From Campanula takesimana (Eukaryota > Streptophyta > Magnoliopsida > Asterales > Campanulaceae), in NCBI GenBank assembly GCA_026119855.1, contig JAOWBW010000425.1, forward strand, positions 620,001-684,000: a stretch of DNA of 64,000 bases, read 5' to 3'. The translations under genes and the position numbers were made by a program. Position 1 is the stretch's first letter. Every line of letters starts with the position of its first letter. This document shows positions 11,601-23,628 of the stretch, one piece after another. The notes beneath the pieces are model-generated. The model saw nothing but the letters and a program-made list of their open reading frames with translations, was not told the origin of the DNA and searched no databases.

Positions 11601-14600
11601 TTATAAACTGATTTTTTTTTTTAAATCAAATATTTTCTGAGCTTAAATTACGAAAACGTGATTACTTAATTTTAGTAAGCTAAAGATAATGGATATCTTA
11701 ATTAAAATATTAGAAATTATAATCATTCAGTTAGTTGAATTCTAAGATATGGCTAAAGATATAGAAATGTGATGTAGCAGTATCTCTTTGTGAAGAAAAT
11801 CGAGCCACATATTTTGCAAAAATAAAAATAAAAATAAAATGAAGGATTCTCTCAATAAGTATGTTTGATGTTTTAAATTACTAATTGATGCGGACACTAA
11901 CGCGTTGAAGTTTTTGGAGTAAGTTCAGCGAGTGCGCCGAAACCGTCATAACTTTTGACTCTCCGGATGAACCGCGAACGCACCCGCATATCAAATCGAC
12001 GTCGGGGCGAGACGACAAAAGTAGTTATCTTTAATTTGGACGTAGATGTTGTCACTTTGCATGCATATTCATTTTTATATGAGAATTTGTATTTTTTTTT
12101 GTTATTTAGTGAAAAAAAATTAAAGTTAATAATTAATGGTAAAAATCTACACATCTATATATATATAAAAGCAAACTTTTCAAGACTTCTCATTAAGCCA
12201 CGTGGAATATGACGTGGAAATCCACGTGGCATTATTCTATAGGCAAATGTATATAATACTTATTTCAGGAAATGATTTGTTTTTTAAACTGATTTTTTTT
12301 TTTACAAATCAATATTTTCTCTGAGCTTAAATTACGAAAACGTGATTACTTAATTTTAGTAAGCTAAAGATAATGGATATCTTAAATTAAAATTTAGAAA
12401 TTATAATCATTCAGTTGTTGAATTCTAAGATATGGCTAAAGATAAGAATGTGATGTAGCAGTATATCTTGGTGAAGAAAATCGAGCCACAATATTTGCAA
12501 AACTAAAAATAAAAATAACAATGAAGGATTCTATAAATAAAGTATGTTTGATGTTTTAAATTACTAATTGATGCGGACACTAACGGACGCGTTGAAGTTT
12601 TTGGAGTAATTTCAGCGAGTGCGCCGAAACCGTCATAACTTTTGACATCCGGATGAACCGCGGGGAACGCACGCGCATATCAAATCGAACGTCGGAGCGA
12701 GACGGACAAAAGTAGTTATCTTTAATTTGGACGTAGATGTTGTCAACTTTGCATGCATATTCATTTTTATATGAAGAATTTGTATTTTTTTTGGTTATTT
12801 AGTGAAAAAAAATTAAAGTTAATAATTAATGGTAAAAATCTACACATCATCTAATATATAAAAGCAAAAACATTTCAAGCCTTCTCATTAAGCCACGTGG
12901 AATTATGACGTGGAAATCCACGTGGCCATTATTCTATAGGCAAATGTATATAATTACTTTCTTAGGCAATGATTTTGTTTTTTAAAACTGATTTTTTTTT
13001 TTTAAATCAATATTTTCTGAGCTTAAATTACGAAAACGTGATTACTTAATTTTAGTAAGCTAAAGATAATGGATATCTTAAATTAAATATTAGAAATTAT
13101 AATCATTCAGTTAGTTGAATTCTAAGATATGGCTAAAGATAAGAATGTGATGTAGCAGTATATCTTGGTGAAGAAATCGTCGGCCACATATTTTGCAAAA
13201 ATAAAAATAAAAATAAAATGAAGGATTCTATAAATAAGTATGTTTGATGTTTTAAATTACTAATTGATGCGGACACTAACGCGTTGAAGTTTTTGGAGTA
13301 ATTTCAGCGAGTGCGCCGAAACCGTCATAACTTTTGACTCCGGATGAACCGCGGAACGCACCGCATATCAAATCGAACGTCGGAGCGAGACGACAAAAGT
13401 AGTTATCTTTAATTTGGACGTAGATGTTGTCAACTTTGCATGCATTTCATTTTTATATGAGAATTTGTATTTTTTTGTTATTTAGTGAAAAAAATTAAAG
13501 TTAATAATATTATGGTAAAAATCTACACATCTATATAATATATAAAAGCAAAAACATTTCAAGACTTCTCATTAAGCCGTTGAATTATGACGTGGAAATC
13601 CACGTGGCATTATTCTATAGGCAAATGTATATAATACTTATTTCAGGAAATGATTTAGTTTTTAAAACTGATTTTTTTTTTTAATCAAATATTTTCTGAG
13701 CTTAATTACGAAAACGTGATTACTTAATTTAGTAAGCTAAAGATAATGGATATCTTAAATTAAAATATTAGAAATTATAATCATTCAGTTAGTTGAATTC
13801 TAAGATATGGCTAAAGATAAGAAATGTGATGTAGCAGTATATCTTGGTGAAGAAAATCGAGCCACATATTTTGCAAAATAAAAATAAAAATAAAAATGAA
13901 GGATTCTATAAATAAAGTATGTTTGATGTTTTAAATTACTAATTGATGCGGACACTAACGCGTTGAAGTTTTTGAGTAATTTCAGCGAGTGCGCCGAAAC
14001 CGTCATAACTTTTGACTCCGGATGAACCGCGGAACGCACCGCATATCAAATCGAACGTCGGAGCGAGACGGACAAAAGTAGTTATCTTTAATTTGGACGT
14101 AGATGTTGTCACTTTGCATGCATATTCATTTTTTATATGAGAATTTGTATTTTTTTGTTATTTAGTGAAAAAAATTAAAGTTATAATTAATGGTAAAAAT
14201 CTACACATCTATATAATATATAAAACAAAACATTTCAAGACTTCTCATTAAGCCACGTGGAATTATGACGTGGAAATCCACGTGGCATTATTCTATAGGC
14301 AAATGTATATAATACTTATTTCAGGAAATGATTTAGTTTTTTTAAAACTGATTTTTTTTTTAAATCAAATATTTTCTGAGCTTAAATTACGAAAACGTGA
14401 TTACTTATTTTAGTAAGCTAAAGATAATGGATATCTTAAGAAATTATGTAAGTATATCTTTAGAAAATCGAGCCACATATTTTGCAAAAATAAAAAAATA
14501 AAAATAAAAATGAAGGATTCTATAAATAAAGTATGTTTGATGTTTTAAATTACTAATTGATGCGGACACTAACGCGTTGAAGTTTTTGGAGTAATTTCAG

Positions 14601-17446
14601 CGAGTGCGCCGAAACCGTCATAACTTTTGACTCCGGATGAACCGCGGAACGCACCGCATATCAAATCGAACGTCGGAGCGAGACGGACAAAAGTAGTTAT
14701 CTTTAATTTGGACGTAGATGTTGTCAACTTTGCATGCATATTCATTTTTATATGAGAATTTGTATTTTTTTTTGTTATTTAGTGAAAAAAATTAAAGTTA
14801 ATAATTAATGGTAAAAATCTACACATCTATATAATATATAAAAGCAAAAACATTTCAAGCCTTCTCATTAAGCCACGTGGAATTATGACGTGGAAATCCA
14901 CGTGGCATTATTCTATAGGCAAATGTATATAATACTTATTTCAGGAAATGATTTAGTTTTTTAAAACTGATTTTTTTTTTTAAATCAAATATTTTCTGAG
15001 CTTAAATTACGAAAACGTGATTACTTAATTTTAGTAAGCTAAAGATAATGGATATCTTAAATTAAAATATTAGAAATTATAATCATTCAGTTAGTTGAAT
15101 TCTAAGATATGGCTAAAGATAAGAAATGTGATGTAGCAGTATATCTTGGTGAAGAAAATCGAGCCACATATTTTGCAAAAATAAAAATAAAAATAAAAAT
15201 GAAGGATTCTATAAATAAAGTATGTTTGATGTTTTAAATTACTAATTGATGCGGACACTAACGCGTTGAAGTTTTTGGAGTAATTTCAGCGAGTGCGCCG
15301 AAACCGTCATAACTTTTGACTCCGGATGAACCGCGGAACGCACCGCATATCAAATCGAACGTCGGAGCGAGACGGACAAAAGTAGTTATCTTTAATTTGG
15401 ACGTAGATGTTGTCAACTTTGCATGCATATTCATTTTTATATGAGAATTTGTATTTTTTTTGTTATTTAGTGAAAAAAAATTAAAGTTAATAATTAATGG
15501 TAAAAATCTACACATCTATATAATATAAAAAGCAAAAACATTTCAAGACTTCTCATTAAGCCACGTGGAATTATGACGTGGAAATCCACGTGGCATTATT
15601 CTATAGGCAAATGTATATAATACTTATTTCAGGAAATGATTTAGTTTTTTAAAACTGATTTTTTTTTTTAAAATCAATATTTTCTGAGCTTAAATTACGA
15701 AAACGTGATTACTTAATTTTAGTAAGCTAAAGATAATGGATATCTTAAATTAAAATATTAGAAATTATAATCATTCAGTTAGTTGAATTCTAAGATATGG
15801 CTAAAGATAAGAAATGTGATGTAGCAGTATATCTTGGTGAAGAAAATCGAGCCACATATTTTGCAAAAATAAAAATAAAAATAAAAATGAAGGATTCTAT
15901 AAATAAAGTATGTTTGATGTTTTAAATTACTAATTGATGCGGACACTAACGCGTTGAAGTTTTTGGAGTAATTTCAGCGAGTGCGCCGAAACCGTCATAA
16001 CTTTTGACTCCGGATGAACCGCGGAACGCACCGCATATCAAATCGAACGTCGGAGCGAGACGGACAAAAGTAGTTATCTTTAATTTGGACGTAGATGTTG
16101 TCAACTTTGCATGCATATTCATTTTTATATGAGAATTTGTATTTTTTTTGTTATTTAGTGAAAAAAAATTAAAGTTAATAATTAATGGTAAAAATCTACA
16201 CATCTATATAATATATAAAAGCAAAAACATTTCAAGCCTTCTCATTAAGCCACGTGGAATTATGACGTGGAAATCCACGTGGCATTATTCTATAGGCAAA
16301 TGTATATAATACTTATTTCAGGAAATGATTTAGTTTTTTAAAACTGATTTTTTTTTTTAAATCAAATATTTTCTGAGCTTAAATTACGAAAACGTGATTA
16401 CTTAATTTTAGTAAGCTAAAGATAATGGATATCTTAAATTAAAATATTAGAAATTATAATCATTCAGTTAGTTGAATTCTAAGATATGGCTAAAGATAAG
16501 AAATGTGATGTAGCAGTATATCTTGGTGAAGAAAATCGAGCCACATATTTTGCAAAAATAAAAATAAAAATAAAAATGAAGGATTCTATAAATAAAGTAT
16601 GTTTTGATGTTTTAAATTACTATTGATGCGGACACTAACGCGTTGAAGTTTTTGGAGTAATTTCAGCGAGTGCGCCGAACCGTCATAACTTTTGACTCCG
16701 GATGAACCGCGGAACGCACCGCATATCAAATCGAACGTCGGAGCGAGACGGACAAAAGTAGTTATCTTTAATTTGGACGTAGATGTTGTCAACTTTGCAT
16801 GCATATTCATTTTTATATGAGAATTTGTATTTTTTTTGTTATTTAGTGAAAAAAAATTAAGTTAATAATTAATGGTAAAAATCTACACATCTATATAATA
16901 TATAAAAGCAAAAACATTTCAAGACTTCTCATTAAGCCACGTGGAATTATGACGTGGAAATCCACGTGGCATTATTCTATAGGCAAATGTATATAATACT
17001 TATTTCAGGAAATGATTTAGTTTTTTAAAACTGATTTTTTTTTTTTAAATCAAATATTTTCTGAGCTTAAATTACGAAAACGTGATTACTTATTTTAGTA
17101 AGCTAAAGATAATGGATATCTTAAATTAAAATATTAGAAATTATAATCATTCAGTTAGTTGAATTCTAAGATATGGCTAAAGATAAGAAATGTGATGTAG
17201 CAGTATATCTTGGTGAAGAAAATCGAGCCACATATTTTGCAAAAATAAAAATAAAAATAAAAATGAAGGATTCTATAAATAAGTATGTTTGATGTTTTAA
17301 ATTACTAATTGATGCGGACACTAACGCGTTGAAGTTTTTGGAGTAATTTCAGCGAGTGCGCCGAAACCGTCATAACTTTTGACTCCGGATGAACCGCGGA
17401 ACGCACCGCATATCAAATCGAACGTCGGAGCGAGACGGACAAAAGT
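8645..17446 (+). repeat. Tandem array of about 688-bp units (13 copies)
   Basis: The landmark GATGCGGACACTAAC recurs near 9124, 9822, 10509, 11201, 11887, 12570, 13266, 13945, 14559, 15248, 15936, 16625 and 17311, giving spacings of 679-698 except for one 614-bp unit with an internal deletion. Units right of 14.5 kb are nearly identical; units near the gap differ by many one-base insertions and losses. Each unit contains TCTATATAATATATAAAAGC, a Helitron-like 5' terminus, and an inverted repeat with two CACGTG cores. The array stops at ACAAAAGT (17446), where the sequence changes to a unique tail. Short open frames in the units are disrupted from copy to copy and are not genes. Confidence 0.95.
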
Positions 17447-17725
17447 CATAGGGCAAAGCCCCTTGAGGCGGGGTCTAAAACAACAAAAAAATGTTATTTA
17501 AGGCCTTAAACGGGCTTCTTTATATCCTTGCAAATGAGATGGTGAACTTATATTCTGAGTTTGAAATATCTTTCATCACTTAATATCCTTGCAAATTATA
17601 TGGTATTATATAGATCACTTAATTTGATTTTGTACCATTATCTCAGTTTGAAAATGCCTTTCATCAGTTTTTCTTAATTAATTAACTTTATTATTCACGT
17701 CGAATTCCGACGGGTTACTCACTAG
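8704..17725 (+). mobile_element. Probable Helitron with tandemly multiplied 5' end
   Basis: Every array unit carries TC-TATATAATATATAAAAGC preceded by A, the form of plant Helitron 5' ends. After the array a unique segment (17447-17725) closes with a hairpin (stems CGTCG 17698-17702 and CGACG 17708-17712), a 9-base spacer and CTAG followed by T. That is the Helitron 3' signature. The structure is thus many 5' ends and one 3' end. No RepHel helicase is encoded, so it is nonautonomous. The true left end lies in or before the assembly gap. Confidence 0.5.
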
Positions 17726-17846
17726 TTAAGTAAAACAATAAAATGAATAGTTAATTAATTTTTATTTTTGATGATGTTATTATAAAGAATATTCAATAAT
17801 GTATATAACTCTATCTGTCCCTAAATGAGTGTCTATTTTCAAAAAG

Positions 17847-17904
17847 AGCGACTCTCCTGTGCGGCCGCCGCACGGCGTGCGACGGCGCCATGAGCCGAGC
17901 CGCC

Positions 17905-17940
<36 letters not shown>

Positions 17941-18703
17941 AATCCCAATTTTTTTTCCTCCCAACAAAAGTAACACTTCTTATAACGAAATGTAACACTT
18001 TTTTTCTTCAAATGTAACATTTTTTTCCCCAAAAATGTACCACAATTTTGCTTCAATAAATTAAATATTGACAACTAAATTAGTGTAACATTTTCTATAA
18101 AGGAATGTAACACTCATTTTTTTCAATGTAACACTTTTTTTCACACCAAAATTAACATATGATTGACAACTAAAACTAATGTTACATTTATAAAAAATGA
18201 ATGTAACATTTTTTTTCTCAATTGTAATAGTTTATATTCTTAAATGTAACATTTTATATGAAATGTAACAATATTTTATTGAGAAAGTAACAATTGGAAT
18301 GCAAATCCATTTTTTTTGTTGTAAAAAACTGCTGTTACATTTAACAGTTTTCGTGTTACATTTTGAAGATGAATTTGTTACTTTTATCAGAACAGAGTGT
18401 TACATCTTAGCTGAAGGAGCAGCTCAACTTTTTATGTGTAAAAAATTATATTTGTTTTTTTTAAAATCAAACCATATCATGACCTATGTAGTTTTATTCG
18501 TCTCGTTGAGACGAACATAACGGTATTTTAAATTTTTTTTCTGAGTTATAAATCTCAAGATATAGCATTTTAAAGCTATTGGAGTTTTTTTTTTTTAAAG
18601 ACACGTGTCACGACGGGAGAGGGGGAAGGAGCCGGGCGGGGCGGGTCGGCCCATGGGCCAAGCCCGCCGCACGCCATACACCGGATGTATGCAAGAATTT
18701 GTC
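17847..18703. mobile_element. Mutator-like nonautonomous element, degenerate
   Basis: The left end (GAGCGACTCTCCTGTGCGGC) and the right end (reverse complement GACAAATTCTTGCAT) match the two ends of the better-preserved element at 49232-50101. The interior is a run of T-rich segments with repeated GTAACA motifs. A long T tract lies at about 17909-17938. No exact 9-bp duplication remains, so the ends are estimates. No coding sequence. Confidence 0.5.
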
Positions 18704-18774
18704 TTATGTTTTAATCTGATGGGCTTGTACTTCAAGAGAGAAAAACAAAATCACGTTTGCTTGACGAGTAAGTC

Positions 18775-19477
18775 TCTTGTAAAACGCGTTTTACACTAGG
18801 CTTAGTGTAAAACGTGTTTTATTAATAACGGCAAGTAGGGTTTAAGAGACGCGGTGGCATAAGTGTAAATATTTGAAACTTATGAAATCTCAGGAGACAT
18901 ATTTTAAAACTGCAGAGGCATATTATGAAACTGAAGGAGGCATATTTTTGAAACTCCACATCAGGCACTTTGTAAAACCATAACAGACATTCTTTTCAAA
19001 GAAGCACTTCTAAATTTTAAAACTGGAGGAGGCATATTTTTATACTGCAGGAGGCACATTTTTAAACTAGAGCAGGCATTTTTTTTTTTTTAAAAAGACA
19101 ATGTTAAAAGTTCAAAAAAATCTCAGGAGGCATGTTTTGAAACTGGAGGAGGCATGTTTTGAAACTGCAGGAGGCATGTTTTTTAGCTAGAGCAGGCACT
19201 TATTTTTTCTCAAAAAAGGCACTGTTAAAAGTTAAAAAAAAGTGCCTCCTCTAGAGTTAAAACATGTCTGCTCTAAAAAAGTGTCTCCTCTAGAGTTAAA
19301 ATATGTCTGCTGTGAAGTATTGAAAAATGCCTCCTCTTGTTTTAAAATGTGCCTGCTGAGATTTTCATGAGTTCCACTTATTTACAAAATTGCCACCGCG
19401 TCTTTTATTCCCTCTTAAGCCGTTATTTGAAAAACACGTTTTACATATAGTTAGTGTAAAACACGTTTTTTACAAGA
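18775..19477. mobile_element. Fold-back element with long inverted repeats
   Basis: The left arm, from TCTTGTAAAACGCGTTTTAC, is inverted in the right arm ending ACACGTTTTTTACAAGA. Each arm is more than 150 bp and includes the GACGCGGTGGCA block. Between the arms lie imperfect repeats of about 22 bp, of the type AAACTGCAGGAGGCATGTTTT. No transposase and no clear target duplication. Confidence 0.6.
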
Positions 19478-19547
19478 TTTTGTGTTGCGTGACACATTTA
19501 AAAAAGAAAAAGAAAAAAAGGAAGAGAAATCAACAACTAATATAGGG

Positions 19548-20340
19548 ATTCAGAGCAGTTGTGGAGTTAGAATTTTACTTGAACGGGTGTATAAATTACA
19601 TAAATTTTAAATAATATTTTTCTCACACTATTACAACATAAAAATTATAATTAAATTATTCTTATGTGATTAATACATAAAACTTCAAATAATAGTTTTG
19701 TATTAAAATATAATTGGCCTAAAGAAAATAGAAAACTAGCACAAATTGGGCCGGAGGGGTAATTTAAAAGTTTGAATCAAAAAACATTTAGCTAGAGAAG
19801 GGGGAGATCATTTAACAATTGGGAACAAAACTTATCTAGCCTAAGATTCGAACCCCAGCTCTTTGAATTTATATAAGGGCCCTTAACGATAAAAAGTCAC
19901 CGGGTGCACTTGCACCCCCGCCCTATGCTATAGGTCCTCCCATGAGTTTCGGAGCATGCACAACACCATAAGTATGATTAAGTGTCAATTGGATTTGCTT
20001 ATATATATATAATATGTAACACATTCTTTTTAACCTGTAATTAGTTTATTATATATAACATGTAACTCTCATTAAGGTTATTTTGAAAAATGCAATCACA
20101 TTTTATACATTAATTAATGTTTAATTGAGCTTGTCAAACTGCTATATTATCAGACTGCCTGCCTAGACCCAATTTTCTAAGCTACTCAAACATGCATGTA
20201 CGTATTTTATGATGGTCCAAAAAGAATGTTAAACAAGGGAGAGGGACCCAAAAATAGGCAGTTGGCCAGTGTGAGAGACTGAGAAGATGATAGATCTTCA
20301 AGTGGCTAAAACTTTGGCCACGAAATATATATTAATTGTA
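19548..20340. other. Dispersed-repeat remnant and upstream flank of the 20.7-kb gene
   Basis: 19548-19945 looks like an old dispersed repeat. It has a GTGGAGTTAGAATTTTACTTG start, a GATTCGAACCCC motif (inverse of a tRNA-type B box) near 19847, and a GGGTGCACTTGCACCC palindrome near 19902. The rest, to 20340, is AT-rich and is presumably promoter of the gene starting at 20754. No other gene is seen. Confidence 0.35.
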
Positions 20341-20753
20341 TCCTCTCAATCATCATCATCAATACTCAATCTCTTTGAGCACCAATCTCTCTCTCTCTCT
20401 CTCAATCTCTTGTTTATGTTTTCTCTTATCTTATTGGAGATGTGGTGAATCTCTACTTTGGATTTCTTGTGTTTTTTTGGCCCTTCACTTAGATATATGT
20501 GGATAACAACAACCTTCCCCTCCCTTCACCTCTTTTCATTCTTGTTATATAAACCCTAAAATATCTTTCTTTTTCGTCCATCTTGTTTTCTTTCTCCATC
20601 TCTAATTTGTTTCTTTTATCTTTTTTTAGTGTTAGTACTAAAATTTCTCTTATACATATATATATATATATATATTCTCCTTCAATATACAAACTCTTTA
20701 TTTCAAGACATTCATTCTCTTTCTGGTTTTGTCCATTTCCATCAAGTGAAGAT

Positions 20754-20828
20754 ATGCTTCCTAACCAACACCCATTCCCTTGTTTGCATTGCCATCCCCA
20801 TACCTACATTAGGATGGTAATCTCTCCT

Positions 20829-20861
<33 letters not shown>

Positions 20862-21039
20862 TATACACACAAAACTACATTTCCTTAACTTACTAATGTT
20901 TTTGAGTGTGTTTGAATATTGATGTAGGTTCAACATCTTATTGAGAGGTGCTTGCTCCTTCACATGGACCGCGATCAATGCATCAAAGCACTTGCTGAGC
21001 ATGCCTGTATCCGCCCAGTCGTAACGCTTACAGGTTCGG

Positions 21040-21077
<38 letters not shown>

Positions 21078-21916
21078 TCTGATCATAATCAAGCATGCTA
21101 ATAGCTAATTAGTTCTTCAACCAAAGGGGTAATGAGAAAAGGCAATCTTTCAAGTAAAAACTTGTTCAAACCATATAAAGCTCGCATAAAAGTGCCCGTG
21201 TGAATGTAAAACGATGATCGTTTTCCTTTTCTTATGTATCAGTTTTACGTCGCATAATGAAACTCGTGACATAGAATTATGGAAACGAATGATGGTTGTT
21301 TTAAACCAAACAAGAACTAATTGTTCAATGTTGTCACGAATATCTACTTATAAAAATATATTGGCCCAAGCTAGCTAAAACATTTCAAGCCAAGTTGATC
21401 ATATTGTATCTCATAGCTCGGATTTCTCATATTATTCACTAGCTCGCTCCGTCTCATAATAAGTGTTATAATTGACTTGTCAGTTTCTTTAATTAATGAA
21501 TGTGTTTTACTTGTTTGTGCATTGCCTGTACCACCGTGAAAAAATTGCACTACACAGTCACAAACCTTTAACCTTTTTATCTTTTTGCATAGTTTCTTAG
21601 TGTACAATAGTACTGATATATGTAGTGTTGTATTTTTTTGAAACAAATTAACAGTGTGGAGGGAACTACTGAAAGAGAATAGGGGCTTCTTTCAAACATA
21701 TTTCCATTCCATTTCTCCAAGGCCTTTTATAAGTACAGTAATTTCTTTTCTATTATGCTTTGTTTTCTTCTTAGTCTTTTTTACAAATTGCTCCCCTCGA
21801 CTTGTGGAAAGTTAAGAAAACATCGCGTTTATTCTCATTTCCTTTGGTCATGTGTATATTCAGGTGGATATATTCGGAAAACACCAAGGTTCGGACGAAG
21901 GAATCAGTGGAAGTGA
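20754..21916 (+). CDS. Plant-specific TIGR01589-family protein, 99 aa, four exons
   Basis: Exons: 20754-20816, 20928-21033, 21655-21732, 21864-21916. All junctions are GT-AG and the phases fit, giving 300 nt. The protein starts MLPNQHPFPCLHCHPH. From residue 22 it carries VQHLIERCLLLHMDRDQC.., then VWRELLKEN (57-65) and a basic C-terminus (YIRKTPRFGRRNQWK). This is the pattern of the uncharacterised plant protein family TIGR01589 ('plant protein 1589'), where the VQxLIExCL and VWxELxKEN blocks are conserved. Function is unknown; the short basic sequence has no signal peptide or membrane segment. The start is the only ATG that leads in phase into exon 2, and the leader upstream (about 20350-20753) is CT-rich. 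Microsatellites (TC)n(AC)n lie in both introns 1 and 2. The family call is fairly secure; the length is typical of short members. Confidence 0.75.
20824..20870. repeat. (TC)n(AC)n microsatellite in intron 1
   Basis: A compound dinucleotide run just after the first donor site of the TIGR01589-family gene. A similar TC/AC compound run follows the second donor at 21040-21076. Confidence 0.9.
21443..21620. mobile_element. MITE remnant in intron 2 of the TIGR01589 gene
   Basis: The left end, CTCGCTCCGTCTCATAATAA, is followed by TTGACTTGTCAGTTTCTTTA and GTGTTTTACTTGTTTGTGCA. The same order occurs in the MITEs at 25883 and 43732. The right terminus is not recognisable. Confidence 0.5.
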
Positions 21917-22252
21917 ATAACTAGCTTATGATCTTTGGACCGGCCTCATATCAACAAATTATTTAAGGGTCTCTTTCAGCATAGTAGTTAGAATACACAT
22001 ATATATCATAGCTAGCTAGAATTTGAATGGTTGAGATTGCCTTTGGATCTCATGAACTAAATGTATAATTAAGATATGTTATCTATACAAGCTAGTAATA
22101 TCCCAGAAGCCAGTATGTAAATACATGGCTAAATGTTAAGAGTTTTGATTGTAATTTCATTGATTTACCCATTTTATTCAAGCCATAAATATGACTACTA
22201 AGGGTTGAACCCCAAGAAAATGACAAGTTTCCGAACCCACACATCGTGCTCT

Positions 22253-22517
22253 CTCCCTCCCGAAAAGATATTCTCATTTTGACTTTTTATAGTCAACTTA
22301 AATGAATTTTGACCAAGCATTGGTGTCAATCTAATGATCACAATGAAACTTTAAAAATTGTTATTGATATATCACTTAATGATTTGTCGATTACAATTTT
22401 TTCATTTTCACTAGAATGATTAGATCGACATCAATTAATGTTTGGTCAAAGTTCATTTATGTTGACCTTAAAAAGTCAAAATGAGTCTATCTTTTTAGGA
22501 CTGAGGGACTGAGGGAG
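22253..22517. mobile_element. Stowaway-type MITE (about 265 bp)
   Basis: Left CTCCCTCC..; right GGACTGAGGGAG followed by TA. The interior has the inverted arms TTTTGACTTTTTATAGTCAA..TTGACCAAGCATTGGTGTCAA and belongs to the same family as the element at 42550-42806. It sits in the 3' flank of the TIGR01589 gene. Confidence 0.65.
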
Positions 22518-23380
22518 TATAAGAAAAAGAATACCTCATCTTGGTTGATTGAAGCAAAGAGATGAAGAGGGAGCAAAGAGGTTGTCATATATGATCATGT
22601 TGACTGAAAGTAGGGTTGTTTAATGGCCACATCTAACTGTAACTGTTGGAGCATTTATCCCATATCTGGAATTAACTAGCCAATGCCTAACTATATAAAG
22701 ATCCAGTGCCACTCCTCCCATAGCCAATTGGTTTTGGGATGGAACCTCTTGAATCGCTTCATTATATAGTGCTGTGTGAGTAAGGCCATAAAAGTGACTA
22801 TAATTCCCTAAGAGAGTTCAAATTCATTAGTTCTGCATCCCTCAAAGTCAAACACCATGAGCTTGTGTTCATAAAGTCAACTGTTGACTCAAAAGTGCAG
22901 GCAGAAAGAGTTTTATGACTCTTTAAAATGACTTGAGCTATTGTTTGTTTTGATGATCAGTTGTTTTCTACATACTAAAAGTGGCACAGTTACAAGTCAT
23001 GTGGCCAGCCTCTCACATTGAAACTCAAACTCAAATTTGGGGGAAGTTTACCATAAGAAAGGGGCAAGAAGAGACTTCTAGAAAAAGAAGACTCTATGTG
23101 TTTTGAGAAATAAATAAAGAAAGAAAGCGGTACGTTCAACACATCGTGAGACAGTTCGATCCATATCTGGAAAAATAAAATAAAATATTGAGGGTTTCTT
23201 AAGTTTTGTTAGTTTTTGAATGAGAGAAAATGTCATTGACAAGTAAAAATTAGTTCCATTACCCTCTTCCTCTTCCTCTTCGTCTTCTTTTCACGTTACT
23301 TGATAGACATTCTCTGACTTTATGTCCAAATTTCTCTATTTATCACCAAAATATGATGCCAATTACTACTTTCTTCTCAT
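22518..23380. other. Intergenic sequence, no gene recognised
   Basis: AT-rich unique sequence between the TIGR01589 gene and the transposon cluster upstream of CAF2. It includes a short CTTCCTCTTCCTCTTCGTC pyrimidine run near 23270. No coding exons or RNA genes were seen. Confidence 0.4.
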
Positions 23381-23425
23381 TTATATTGACCGCGTTTGAA
23401 TTTTTTTGTCAAATGCAAGTAAACC

Positions 23426-23551
23426 CAGTGTTCTAAAAAGCGCTAGGCGAGGCCTAGGCGGCGAAGCCGGGCCTAGCGCATAGGGGCCTAGGCGGGGCCG
23501 AGAAATTAGCACATTTTTAATATTTTTTTACAAATCTGTAAATATATATAT

Positions 23552-23628
<77 letters not shown>

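Noticed and set aside
15258..16203. Repeated 85-codon minus-strand reading frames starting MCRFLPLIINF in the 688-bp array
   Set aside because: They occur only where the repeat happens to stay open, are broken by indels in most units, and have no recognisable domain. The repeat explains them.
8645..17446. Possible CRISPR-like or ribosomal repeat array
   Set aside because: The units are about 688 bp with no spacers, no rRNA sequence, and the setting is a plant nuclear genome.
19847..19860. GATTCGAACCCC resembling a tRNA B box, possible tRNA or SINE
   Set aside because: No A box at the right distance and no cloverleaf could be drawn. It is more likely part of an old dispersed repeat.
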